Below, piece by piece: positions 38,524 through 50,200 of a stretch of 64,000 nucleotides of DNA. The stretch is from contig OY726573.1 in the NCBI GenBank assembly GCA_963383645.1, positions 20,436,845 to 20,500,844 of the forward strand. The letters run 5' to 3'. The notes beneath the pieces were generated by a model that was not told where the DNA came from, searched no databases, and saw nothing but the letters and a program-made list of their open reading frames with translations. The stretch comes from Muscardinus avellanarius (lineage: Eukaryota > Chordata > Mammalia > Rodentia > Gliridae). Position 1 is the first letter of the stretch, and the number at the start of each line of letters is the position of its first letter. Made by a program: the position numbers and the translations under genes.

Positions 38524-41500
38524 TATTTTGTGGTACTGGGGATTAAACTCAGAGGCATTCTACCTTTTAGCTATACCCCCAGCCAGGTTTTATTTCTTAT
38601 TTAGAAACAGAGTCTCTCTAGGTTGATGAAAGTCTCACTACTTGTTCAGGCTGTCCTTGAACCTGTGATCCTCCTGTCTCAGCCTCCCAAGCACTGATAT
38701 TACAGGTGTGCACAAGCATGCCTGGCTCTAAAAATTATTTTTAAATTTTATCCCTATTAAATTACATCTTACTAATTTCAGGGCTCCATCTTTCAGGCTG
38801 TTCATTTTCACCTTCACTCTACCTTTTACTTTTTTACCCAGATTCCTCACATGTGTCTTCTTTGCCTTAATATGTATGGCTTCTACTTCTCACCCACTGT
38901 GGTGAATGTTGAATAGTGTATTCCTGTTCATGTCATGACACAGATGGATTTATTAAAAGTTTTACACTCTTACCAGGGCCACATTTCATGTTATTGTCAG
39001 GATAAACTGGAGTGTATAATGAACTCGGGATGGAACACCATCTATGATATACTCTGAATTTTTTGACCTAGTAATCCTGTCAGAAAAAGCAACGAGGTTA
39101 GTATGGCTTTCTTCTCACTGAACTCATGTTATTTCCTATGGGAAAGACTTGGTTTCTTAAGGGATCATAGATTGTGTTTAATAAGCTGCTACTTTTAAAT
39201 TTCAGAGACTGATAGTGAACTTTTCAGTCTGTGGTTCAGGAATTTCTCTTTTCTTCTTTTATGAAAATCAGGACGGGATTAGTCCTTAAGCCTTTAAAGT
39301 ACTTCTCTTCCTTCCATGCTACTCTTTAGAGATTATAACCTAATTCTTAGGTCCATGTTTGAGTTAATACATTGGGATATAATTCTGTACAGGATGGTTT
39401 AAATCTATTAAAATGAATTCTTAGGCTACCATCTCCTGTCTTAGGTTTTGATTTTTTTCTTTTTCTTTTGGTGGTACTGGGAATTGAACCCAGAGGCATT
39501 CTACCTCCAAGCTACAACTCCAGTCCTATTTTTTTTTCTCCTCCTCCTCCTCCTCCTCCTCCTCCTCCTCCTCCTCCTCCTCCTCCTCCTCCTCCTCCTC
39601 CTCCTCCTCCTCCTCCTCTTCTTCTTCTTCTTCTTCTTCTTCTTCTTCTTCTTCGTACTAGGAATGGAACCCAGGGGCATTCTACCTCTGAGCTAAACTC
39701 CCAGCCCTATTTTTTACTCTTTATTTTGAAACAGGGTCTCACTGAATTGCAAAGGACCTCCCTAAGTAGTAGCTGAGGCTGTCTGCGAACTGCGATCCTC
39801 CTGTCTCAGCCTCCTAAATGCTGGGATTACAAGCATGAGCCTCCATGACCATCTTATTCTTTATTTTATTTTATTTTGTTTTTGTGGTACTGGGGATGAA
39901 ACCTGGGGGCAGTCTACCTCCAAGCTATACCCCTAGCCCTATTTTATTCTCTTTACTTTGAGACAGGGTCTCAGTAAGTTGTGGAGAACCTTGCTAAATA
40001 GCTGAGACTGGCTCAGAACCTGGATCCTCCTGTCCACAGCTGTCAAGTATTATCCTTCCCTAGAGGTAACCACTGTTATCAGTGTAGTGTGAATTGTACC
40101 AGGCCTTTTTCTAGGTATTTGTATATATAATATGTATCCTGAGAAAGTTTGTGGTGGTTTATTTACTTTTATTTATTTATTTATTTTGTGGTACTTGGGA
40201 TAGAACCTAGGGGTATTCTATTTCCGAGCTACACGTACCCCACCCCTGTTTTTCTTTTTTGTGGTACAGGGGGTGGAACCCAGGGGCTTTCTATCTCCGG
40301 GCTATTTTATATTTTATTTGGAAATAGGGTCTCATAAAGTTGCTGAGAGCCTCACTAAGTAGCTGAGGCTGACTTCGAACCTGTGCGATCCTCCTGTCTC
40401 AGCCTCCCAAGTGTGGGGATTACAAACGTGCGCCACCACGCCCGGCTTATTCTTTATTTTGAAGCAAGGTCTCACTGAGTTGCAAAGGGCCTCACTATAT
40501 AGCTGAGTCTGTCCATGAACTGCGATCCTCCTGTCTCAGCCTCTAAATGCTGGGATTACAAGCATGTGCCACCACACCCAGCTTGGTTTATTTACTTTTA
40601 AATCTCATTACATCATATGTAATTTTCTACAACTTTTTTCACTAAATAATATATCTTAGAAAATTTCTGTGTTATATAATAAATTGCCTCTTTAATACTT
40701 GGGACTGAACTCAAGGGTATTCTACCTCTAAACTATAACTCTGGCCCTATTTTATCTATTATTTATTATTTATTATTTATTTTTATTTGTTTATTTCTGG
40801 TACTGGGGATTGAACCCAGAGGCATTCTACCTTCAATCTATACACCCCCCTCCCCCTATTTTTTTAACCTTTATTTTGAAACAGGGTCTCACTAAGGTTG
40901 CAGAGAGCCTCCACTAAGTCTTAGCTGAGGTCAGCCATGAACCTGCGATCCTTTTGCCTCAGTCGCCCAAGTACTGAGGTTACAAGCATGTGTCACCATG
41001 CTTAGCTTTCATCTTTTTATTTTGAAGCAAGATCTTGTCAAGTTACCACGTGGGCCTCAAACCTGTGACTCTCCTGTCTCAGCCTCCAAGTCCTGGGGTT
41101 ATAGGTATTTGCCATTGTACCTGGAGCTCTCTCTCTCTCTCTCTCTCTCTTTTTCTTTTCTTTTTTGTAGTACAAGGGTTGGACCCCTCAAGTGTTAAAT
41201 CTCCAGGCTGTCCCCCAGCCTTATTTATTTTTTGTTTTGAAACAGGGTCTTGCTTCATTGCTAAGAGCCTCACTAAATTGCTGAGGCTGGCTTTGAATCT
41301 GTATCCTCCTGTCTGAGCCTGCCACACACAGATTTCAGGTGTGTGCTACCACACCCAGCTCTTTGATTATTTTTTACTTGATTATATTTTATAATGTGGA
41401 TAAGCCATGATTGATTTAATACAGATAAGCTATAATTTGTTAGTTTTATAGCTTCTGGATTATTAGAAATAGTGCTGCACGAAGTATCTTTGTGTGAGCT

Positions 41501-44500
41501 ACTTTGTGAGTCCATATGTTAGAGTGGTACTGAGGGATAGAATTTCCAGGTATAAAGGGTGTTTGCTAAATTACATCCCAGTTTGCCCTTCAGAGTGGCT
41601 ATGTCAATTTATACTACCATTGGCAGGAGGGCGAACTCCCCCCAGACTCAACACTTCATTCCAAAAGACATAAAATCTCAGTGGAAACAGCTATCTTATT
41701 TTAATGTGAATTTTCCTGATGAGCAGGAAAGTTAACTCATCTCTTCATATGTAGTTCATTTTGGATAAATTCCTGTTCTGTCCTTTGCCCACATTTATTT
41801 ATTTGTTTATTTACTTATTGTGCTGGGGATTGAACCCAAGGACTATACCCCTGGGTTCTGAGAGCTAAACCCCCAGCCCTATTTTTTATTTAGAAATAGG
41901 GCCTCACAGCCGGGCGTGGTGGCGCACGCTTGTAATCCCCGCGCTTAGGAGGCAGAGACAGGAGGATCGCGCAGGTTCGAAGCCAGCCGCGCGCGCTGGT
42001 TTAGGAGACCCTGTTTCCAAATAAAAATGTAAAAAGAAGTCTGGGAGTGTAGCCCGGAGGTAGAAGGGCTTCCAGGAACCCCAGTACCGCCAAAAAAAAA
42101 AAAAAAAAGAAAAGAAATAGGGCCTCACTAAGTTGCTGAGGGTCTTGCTAAATTGTTAAAGCTGGCTTTGAACCTGCAATTTTCCTGTCTCTGCATCCCA
42201 AGCACTGGGGTTACAGGTGTGCTCCACCACTTCCAGGTTCCCACTTTTATTTTGGACTGTCATTTTCTTATCTATAGGATTTCTGTACTGTGGGTTCATG
42301 CTGCATTTTCTACCCTTTTTTTGTGTGTGTGGTACTGGGGACGGAACCCTTCTACCTCCGGGCTACACTCCCAGACCTATTTTATGTTTTTTATTTGGAA
42401 ACAGGGTCTCTTAAGCCAGTGCAGCCGGCTTGGAATCTGCGCGATCCCCCTGCCTCAGCCTCCCAGGCACGGGGATTACAAGCGGCACCATGCTGCATTT
42501 TCTTTAGTTTCATGCTTTGATACATCCAAAGGCAGTTTTTCTTCTTTCAGAAGAAATATAGAGGATGCATATTTCTCTTTGACATGCATTTTAAAATTTT
42601 AGAATTAGTTTCTCAGGTCCTGTGAATAATCATATAGAACATGGTGTTGCTTTAGGTTAGTGTGAAGAAGTATATCTTGTACTTTATCAGCACCATTTTT
42701 CTACTCTATGAGCCCAATATGCATGTTTGAAATTGAATAACTTGTGTATTCGTTGATAAAAATTAAGTTTACCTTACCATTGTGTCTCTTGTTCTTTTGA
42801 AATAATAATTTCTTTCAGCTTCTTTTTTTGTGTGTGTGTGGTACTGGGGATTGAACCCAAGGATGTTCTACCTCTGAGCTATACCCCCAGACCTGTTAAT
42901 TATTCTTTATTTTGAAACAGGGTTTAAGTTGTGGAGGGCCTCACTAAGTAGCTGAGGCTGGCTGTGAACCTGCAATCTTCCTGTCCTGTGCATCACACCT
43001 GGCAGCCTATTTCTTTTCTAAATGCATGTTATCTGAACTGTTAAAAAGGAGTAGTAGAAGCTGGGAGTGGTGGCACATGCTTGGTGGCACATGCTTGTAA
43101 TCCCAGTACCTGGGAGCCTGAGACAGGAGGATCGCAGGTTCACAGCCTCAGCTACTTAGTGAGGCTGTTTCAAAATAAAGGATAAAAAATAGGGCTGGGG
43201 TATAGCTTGGAGGTAGAATGCCCCTGGGTTCAATCCCCACTACCGCAGGGGGTGGGGGGGGGAAGTACTAGGTGGGATGTGCAATAGCAATGGGAAAATT
43301 CTTTTATCCCTTGTGTTTAACACTTTTATTTATTTAATTTTTTTTTAGCAATCCCCAAAGTGAGACTGGAGACAATCTACATTTGTGGAGTAGATGAGAT
43401 GAGTACCCAGGATATCTTTTCTTATTTTAAAGAATACCCTCCAGCTCACATTGAATGGTTGGATGATACCTCTTGTAAGTACACTCAGGTTTTCTTATGA
43501 ATGTGCTTTCGTTTATAATTTTTATTAGAGTTCTTGCTATCTGACATGATGAATGATTGTGACCCAAATTCCTTGTTTATGCCTAACCTCTGCCTTTAGT
43601 GTAGGAGGAAAAAATTACCCACTGATGAGAATCAGCCTGCTTTAACCCATGAGTATTCCAGGTGAGCTTAGAGGTAGTAACCCAGGCTCTAGGAGGTTGC
43701 TTTCTGCCATCTGAGCCTAGTATACATGACTGAGGACTCTATTTCACACAGTTTCCCAACAAAGGGGTAGATCTGACTGCATGGGCTTTGGGCTGTGTTT
43801 TTAGGGCTTTGGATTATAATATTGCTCCTAGCCATATTAAGAGGTTGTTTCTGCCTCAGTGTTCTACCTCTAAAACCTAGAATTAGATCAGAATGTTGAC
43901 ACTGTAGCAGACCTCTCACCTTTACTTGCCTTGAACATTGTTTTCTGAAACATCACCTTCTTGCCCTAAACTGTGAATTATCTAGCTTGTGAGCCAACTA
44001 TCTTTTTTTATTTTTATTTTTAGTTTTGTGTGGTACTGGGGATGGAACCCAGGGGCATTCTACCTTTGAGCTACAACCCCAGCCCTATTTTTCAATTTTT
44101 TTTATTTGTGAAACAGGGTCTCACTGAGTTGTGAAGGGCCTCCCTAAGTAGCTGAGGCTGTCAGCGAACTGCGATCCTCTGGTCTCAGCCTCCTGAGTAC
44201 TGGATTATGAGTGTGAGCCACCACGCCCGGTTTTTAACTTGCCTACCCAAGCCATGTCTGGCCTGACCTCTGGTAATCACTATGCTGGTTTCTTGTCTCC
44301 ACTCAATTCTACTCTGGCTTTACTTGCTACCAGCTGGCTGACCTACAAGATAGTACCCGATACACCAGCTGACTTTCTCTGCTTTTTTTTTTTTTTTTGT
44401 TGTTGTTGTTCCAGTGCTGGTGATGGAATCCGGAGGCATTCTACCTCTGAGCAACACCCCGAGCCCTATTTTTTATTCTTTATTTTGAAACAGGGTCTCA

Positions 44501-46206
44501 CTGAGTTGCAAAGGACCTCACTAAGCAGCTGAGGCTGTCCTTGAACCGCAATCCTCCTGTCTCTGTCTGCCAAATGCTGGGATTACAAGTGTGCACCACC
44601 ACGCCCAGCATCCGTTATTTTTTGAAGATGTCTTTTCAGTGTTTTCATTGAAAGAAGATGCGTGACTGAGCAAAAGTGTTTGTTTCTGCTTACTTTTTCT
44701 TTAAAGGGTCAGATAGTAAATATTTTAGGCTTTATAACCATATGGTCCCTGCCGCCTATTCACCTTTGCTGTGGTAGCATTAAAGCAGCTACAAACAGTA
44801 TATAAACTAACAAGCCTGACTATTTTCCAGTAGAAATTTCTTTATAAAAATAGGCGGTGGATGTGTACTTCATTGAACATTAATTCTAAATAAAGCTGGT
44901 ATAAATATAAACAGATGGCAGCCCATGGTTTATAGTTTGCTAACCCCTGATTCAAGTCATTAAAGTTATAACTAAGGAACCAGATGTGGTGGCACATGCT
45001 TGTAATCCCAGTACTTGGGGAGGGGGGGCTGAGACAGGAGGATTGCACTTTTGGGATTGCCTTGGCAACTTAGTGAGGCCCTCTGCAACTTAGACCCTGT
45101 TTCAAAATAAAAGATAAACTAGAACTGATGGTGTAGCTTGGAAGTAGAATGCCCCTGGGTTCCATCCCCAGTGCCACACACACAAAAAAATACTATAGCT
45201 AAGGGGTATTAGAGTTGGATAGACCCTTAGAATTATCTAGTTCAACTACCTCAGAAACAAAGACAGAGCCAGGCACGGTGGCACATGCTTATAATCCCAG
45301 TACTTGGGAGGCTGAGACCAGAGGATCACAGGTTCAAGGCTAGCCTCTTTGAGGCTCTCAGCAACCTAATGAGACCGTTTCCAAGTAAGAAATCAGGCTG
45401 GGGTGTAGCTTGGAGGTAGAATGCCTCAGAATTCAATCCCCAGTACCTAAAATAAAATAAATAACAGATTTTTAAAAAAAATATGTTTCCAAGGATAGTG
45501 AGCCTGTTAGTGACAAAGTGAGAATCTTTAAAACTTTGTTTTCCAACCTGAGAGAGATCTGCAAGTTTTCTTAAAACCTTTTTCTTGCTTAATTATTTTT
45601 ATTTTCTCTTTCTTTTTTTTTTTTTCCTTCTTGGTACTAGTAATGGAACCCAGGGGCATTCTACCTTCAAGCTACACCCCCCAGCCCTATTTTTATTTTT
45701 TATTTTTTATTTTGAAACAGGGTCTTACTGAGTTGCAAAGAGCCTAAGTAGCTGAGGCTGTCTGCGAACTGTGATCCTCCTGTCTCAGCCTCCCAAATGC
45801 TGGGATTACAAGTGTGTGCCACCATGCTCAGCTCTTAACTTCTTTCTTTCTTTCTTTCTCTTTCTTTCTTTCTTTCTTTCTTTTTTTTTTTTTTTTTTTT
45901 TTTTTTGTACTAAGGATTAAACTCAGGGTTATTCTACCTCTGAGCTGTAACTCCAGGCTTTTTTGCTTTTAAATAGGGTCTCACTAGGTTGCTAAAAGTC
46001 TCGAAAATTTTCTGAGGCTGGTCAAATTTGTGATCCTCCTGCCTCAGCAAATCCTGGGGTTATAGTCATATGCCCCTGAGCTCTGAGCTCTGCGAATTAT
46101 CTTCCTTAAAGAAATAAATTAGTTGCTACAAAACCAAGTGGTTGTTAAGTCTCCACTGTATATAGCCTGAGACTACCTTCCTCTTCCATACTTGATGATG
46201 GGGAAT

Positions 46207-46249
<43 letters not shown>

Positions 46250-47175
46250 TTTTACTGGGGGTAGAACCTGGGGGCTTTCTACATCCGGGCTATACTCCCA
46301 GACCTATTTTTTAATATTTTATTTGGAAACAGGGTCTCACTAAGTTGCTGAGAGCCTAACACTAAGTAGCTGAGGCTGGCTTCGAACCTGTGCGATCCTC
46401 CAGTCTTAGCCTTCCAAGCACGGGGATTACAAGCATGCACCACCACGGCCAGAATATCATTTGGTATGTCTGTGTAACAAAGAATAGAGAGGGTTCCCCT
46501 GCAGGGGGCAGTAATATAATGGATAATCCAGATTTACTGACAATTACCATCAAGAGCTGCTAACATTTAGCTGGGTGTGTAGTGTATGCCTTTATTTCTA
46601 GCTACTTAGGAAGTTGAGGTAGGAGTATTGTTTGATCCCAGAAACTTGGGGCAAGTATGGGTAACATAGTGAGACATAGTAAAAAACAAAAAGCCCATTA
46701 ACACTTATATAGCACTCACTGTGTTCCAGTTTTAATATAGAGAATTCTAGCCAGGCACGGTAGAGCATACCTGTAATTCCAGTACTTGGGAGGCCAAGAC
46801 ATGAGGATAGCAGGTTGAAGGCCAACCTCAACAACTTAGTGAGACCTTCAGAAACTTAGATCCTGTTTTAAAATAAAAAATAAGCCAGGTGTGGTGGTGT
46901 ATGCTTGTAATCCCAGTACTTGGGAGGCTGAGAAAGGAGGATCTGGGTTCATGGCCAGCCTCAGCTACTTAATGAGGCCCTCTGCAACTTAGACCCTGTT
47001 TCAAAGTAAAGAATTAAAAATCGGGCTGGGGTATAGCTCAGAGATAAGGTAGAATGTCCTCAGGTTTGATCCTGAGTACCACACCAAAAAAAAAAAAAAA
47101 AAAAGGGCTAGGAATGTAGCTTAGAAATAGAATGCTCCCAGTTTCAATCCTCAGTACCCTTCCCCTCACAACACA

Positions 47176-47217
<42 letters not shown>

Positions 47218-50200
47218 AAATCTTTTTTCATAGAATACTTAATAGTTACTTTGTGGAACCCGGTTTGGGAATACAACTCTAGGTTAAGTTCATCAAAGAG
47301 GTTTTACCATTGCTTTTGTTTGTTTGTTTGTTTGTTTGTTTGTTTGTTTTGCTCCTGGGGGGTGAAGGCCAGGGCCTCCAAGCTACTTCTCACTGAGTTG
47401 CAGAGGACCTCACTAAGTTGCAGAGGCTGGCTTCAAACCTACAATCCTCCTTTTTCAGCCTCCCAAGTACTGGGATTACAAGTATGTGCCACCATGCCTG
47501 GTTTACTACTGCTTTTATACATTACTTGGCTTGTACATTTATTGTGCCTGTCTGTAGCTAGATGAGACTGTGGCAATGAGTGTGAGGCATAATCTACTCA
47601 AGAAATCACATTTGGATGCAATATAACATTTTGTTTTAGGTAACGTGGTTTGGCTGGATGAAATGACAGCCACTCGAGCCCTTATCAATATGAGCTCTCT
47701 GCCAGCCCAGGATAAGATAAAAAGCAGGGATGCCAGTGAAGACAAGTCATCTGAGAAAAGTAAACAAGGTAACAGCACAAAGGAGGCGACTGGCCTCAAA
47801 GTTCTGTTCTTTACACAGTCTTGTTTTGGGTCTTTGCTTTCTAAGCAGAGATTATATAGCATCTTATCCCCACTGTTTCAGAGATGAACTGTGATGCTTT
47901 GGATCATCAGTAATTAGGAATAGAAAATACTGGACTTTTAAATATATGAGATGGCATTATAATAAGGTTCATCTTGTCCCTCACATTCTATTTTAGACAG
48001 GCAGGAAGACAGTTCAGATGATGATGAGGCTGAAGAAGGAGAAGTTGAAGATGAGAACTCAAGTGATGTAGAGGTCAGTAATAGGACAAAGATGTTAGGT
48101 TTTATTGTTAAAAAAAAATAAACCTTTGCTTACTGTCTTTTTAAATTTAAGGCTTATAGACTTTAAGTTGTGTTTTTCCTCTTTTACACTGAAACTTTCT
48201 GAGCGTGGACCAGACTGTTGGCCTTTAAGCTTGAGCAGAATGAATGCATTAGTTTATCTTGAGATCTTAGAGTAGTACTCACACTTTTACATGAAAGATT
48301 TTTGTGTGTATGTGTGTGTAAGTGTATAAAAGACTATGAAGTGTTATCCAATCAGTAAAATTTAGAAAGAAGTAGCTGTGTGGTAGAGCACCTACCACCG
48401 AGTGTAGTATGTGTGAGGCCCTGGGTTTGATCCCCAGCACCACAAAAAAGAAAAAGCAAGTAATGGCATCTACCTACCTACCTACCTTCCTTCCTCCCTT
48501 CCCTTCCCTCTCTTCCTTTCCTTACTTCCTACTTCCTTCTTTTTTGTGGTATTGGAGATGGAACCCAAGGGCATTCTACTTCTGAGCTACACCCCCTAGC
48601 CCGCCCTTCCTTCCTTCCTTCCTTCCTTCCTTCCTTCCTTCCTTCCTTCCTTCCTTCCTTCCTTTCGAACCCAGGGCCTTTTCTACCTCCAGGCTATACT
48701 CCCAGACCTATTTTATACTTTATTTGGAAACAGGGTCTCACTAAGTTGCTGAGAACCTCACTAAGTAGCTGAGGCTGGCTTCAAACCTGTGTGATCATCC
48801 TGTCTCAGCCTCCCAAGCACTGGGATTACAAGCGTGCACCACCACGCCCAGCTTTATTCTTTTATTTTTTAAACAGTCTCACCAAGTTGCAGAGGGCCTC
48901 ATTAAGTAGCTGAAGCTGGCTGTGAACCTGCAATCCTCCTGTCTCAGCCTCCCAAGTACTGGGATTATAAGCGTGTGCCATCACTCCCAGCAGTAATGAC
49001 ATATTTCCTAATGGATTTTTTTCCTTTTTTTTTTGGTGGTACTGGGGATGGAACCCAGGGGCCTTCTACCTCTGGGCTACATTCCCAGACCTATTTTATA
49101 TTTTTATTTGGAAACAGGGCCTCTTAAGCCAGCAAAAGCTGCTTGATCCTCCTGTCTCTGCCTCCCAAGCGCGGGGATTACAAGCATGTGCCACCACACC
49201 CGGCTCTTAATGGATTTTGTACTATTGTTAGAAATATTAGAGTATATTCATTTTAAATATTTAAAGACTAGCTGGGCATGGTGGTGCACGCTTGTAATCG
49301 CAGCATTTGAGAGGCTGAGACAGGAGGACCTCAGTTCAAGGACAGCCTCATCTACTTAGGCCCTTTGCAACTCAGTGAGACCCTGTTTCAAAATAAAGAA
49401 TAAAAAATAGGGCTAGATGCTGGGTGTGGTGGCGCATGCTTGTAATCCCCGCGCTTGGGAGGCAGAGACAGGAGGATCGTGCAGGTGTGAAAGCCAGCCA
49501 CGCTGGCTTAAGAGACCCTGTTTCCAAATAAAAAAATAAAAAATAGGTGTCTGGGAGTGTAGCCTGGAGGTAGAGGGGTTTCCAGGAACCCCAGTACCAC
49601 CAAAAAAAAAAAAAAAATAGGACTAGAGGTATAGCTTGGAGGTAGAATGCCTCTGGGTTCAGATGGGCGTGGTGGCACACGCTTGTAATCCCAGCGCTTG
49701 GGAGGCTGAGACAGGAGGATTGCACAGGTCCAAAGCCAGTCTCAGCTGCTTAGTGAGGCTCTCAGCAACTTAGTGAGACATTGTTTCCAAATAAAGTATA
49801 AAATAGGTATAAGAGTATGAGAGTATAGCCCAGAGACAGAAAAGCCCCTGGGTTCCACCCCTACTACTACCACCAAAAAAAAAAAAAATGTCCCTGCGTT
49901 CAGTTCCCAATACCACATAAATAAATACATACATACATACATACTAAATACCTGGTATAGGTATATACCAGATCCTAGATGCTAGGGATATACCATCAAG
50001 CAAAACAGTCCTTGCCCTCTTAGAACCTACAGTCTAGTGGGAAAGATAAGATGATACACAGACACAGGCATATAATGTTAAAAGGTGATGAATAGCAGGA
50101 ACAGTGGTACACCCCTGTAATCCCAGTACATGGGAAACTTAGACGGGAGGATTGCAGGTTCCAGGTCAGCCTCAGCAATTTAGTGATGCCTTTTTTCAAA

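Larger units (their letters stand above)
32030..43348 (+). other. NCBP3 intron 3, 11.3 kb
   Basis: The largest intron in view. No exon or RNA gene recognised. Repeat-poor parts are 32030-32385, 33095-33410, 33630-34195, 38830-39460 and 42490-42825. The rest is SINEs plus MIR, L1-like and CR1/L3-like remnants listed separately. Confidence 0.8.
43475..47639 (+). other. NCBP3 intron 4
   Basis: 43475-44005, 44612-44975 and 46085-46205 are repeat-poor and unclassified. The rest is SINEs and simple repeats. 46498-46513 (cctgcagggggcagta) is a weaker CTCF-like match. Confidence 0.75.

Noticed and set aside
46498..46513. Third CTCF-like motif (cctgcagggggcagta)
   Set aside because: One core position mismatches and it stands alone in an intron. 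It was kept only as a remark.
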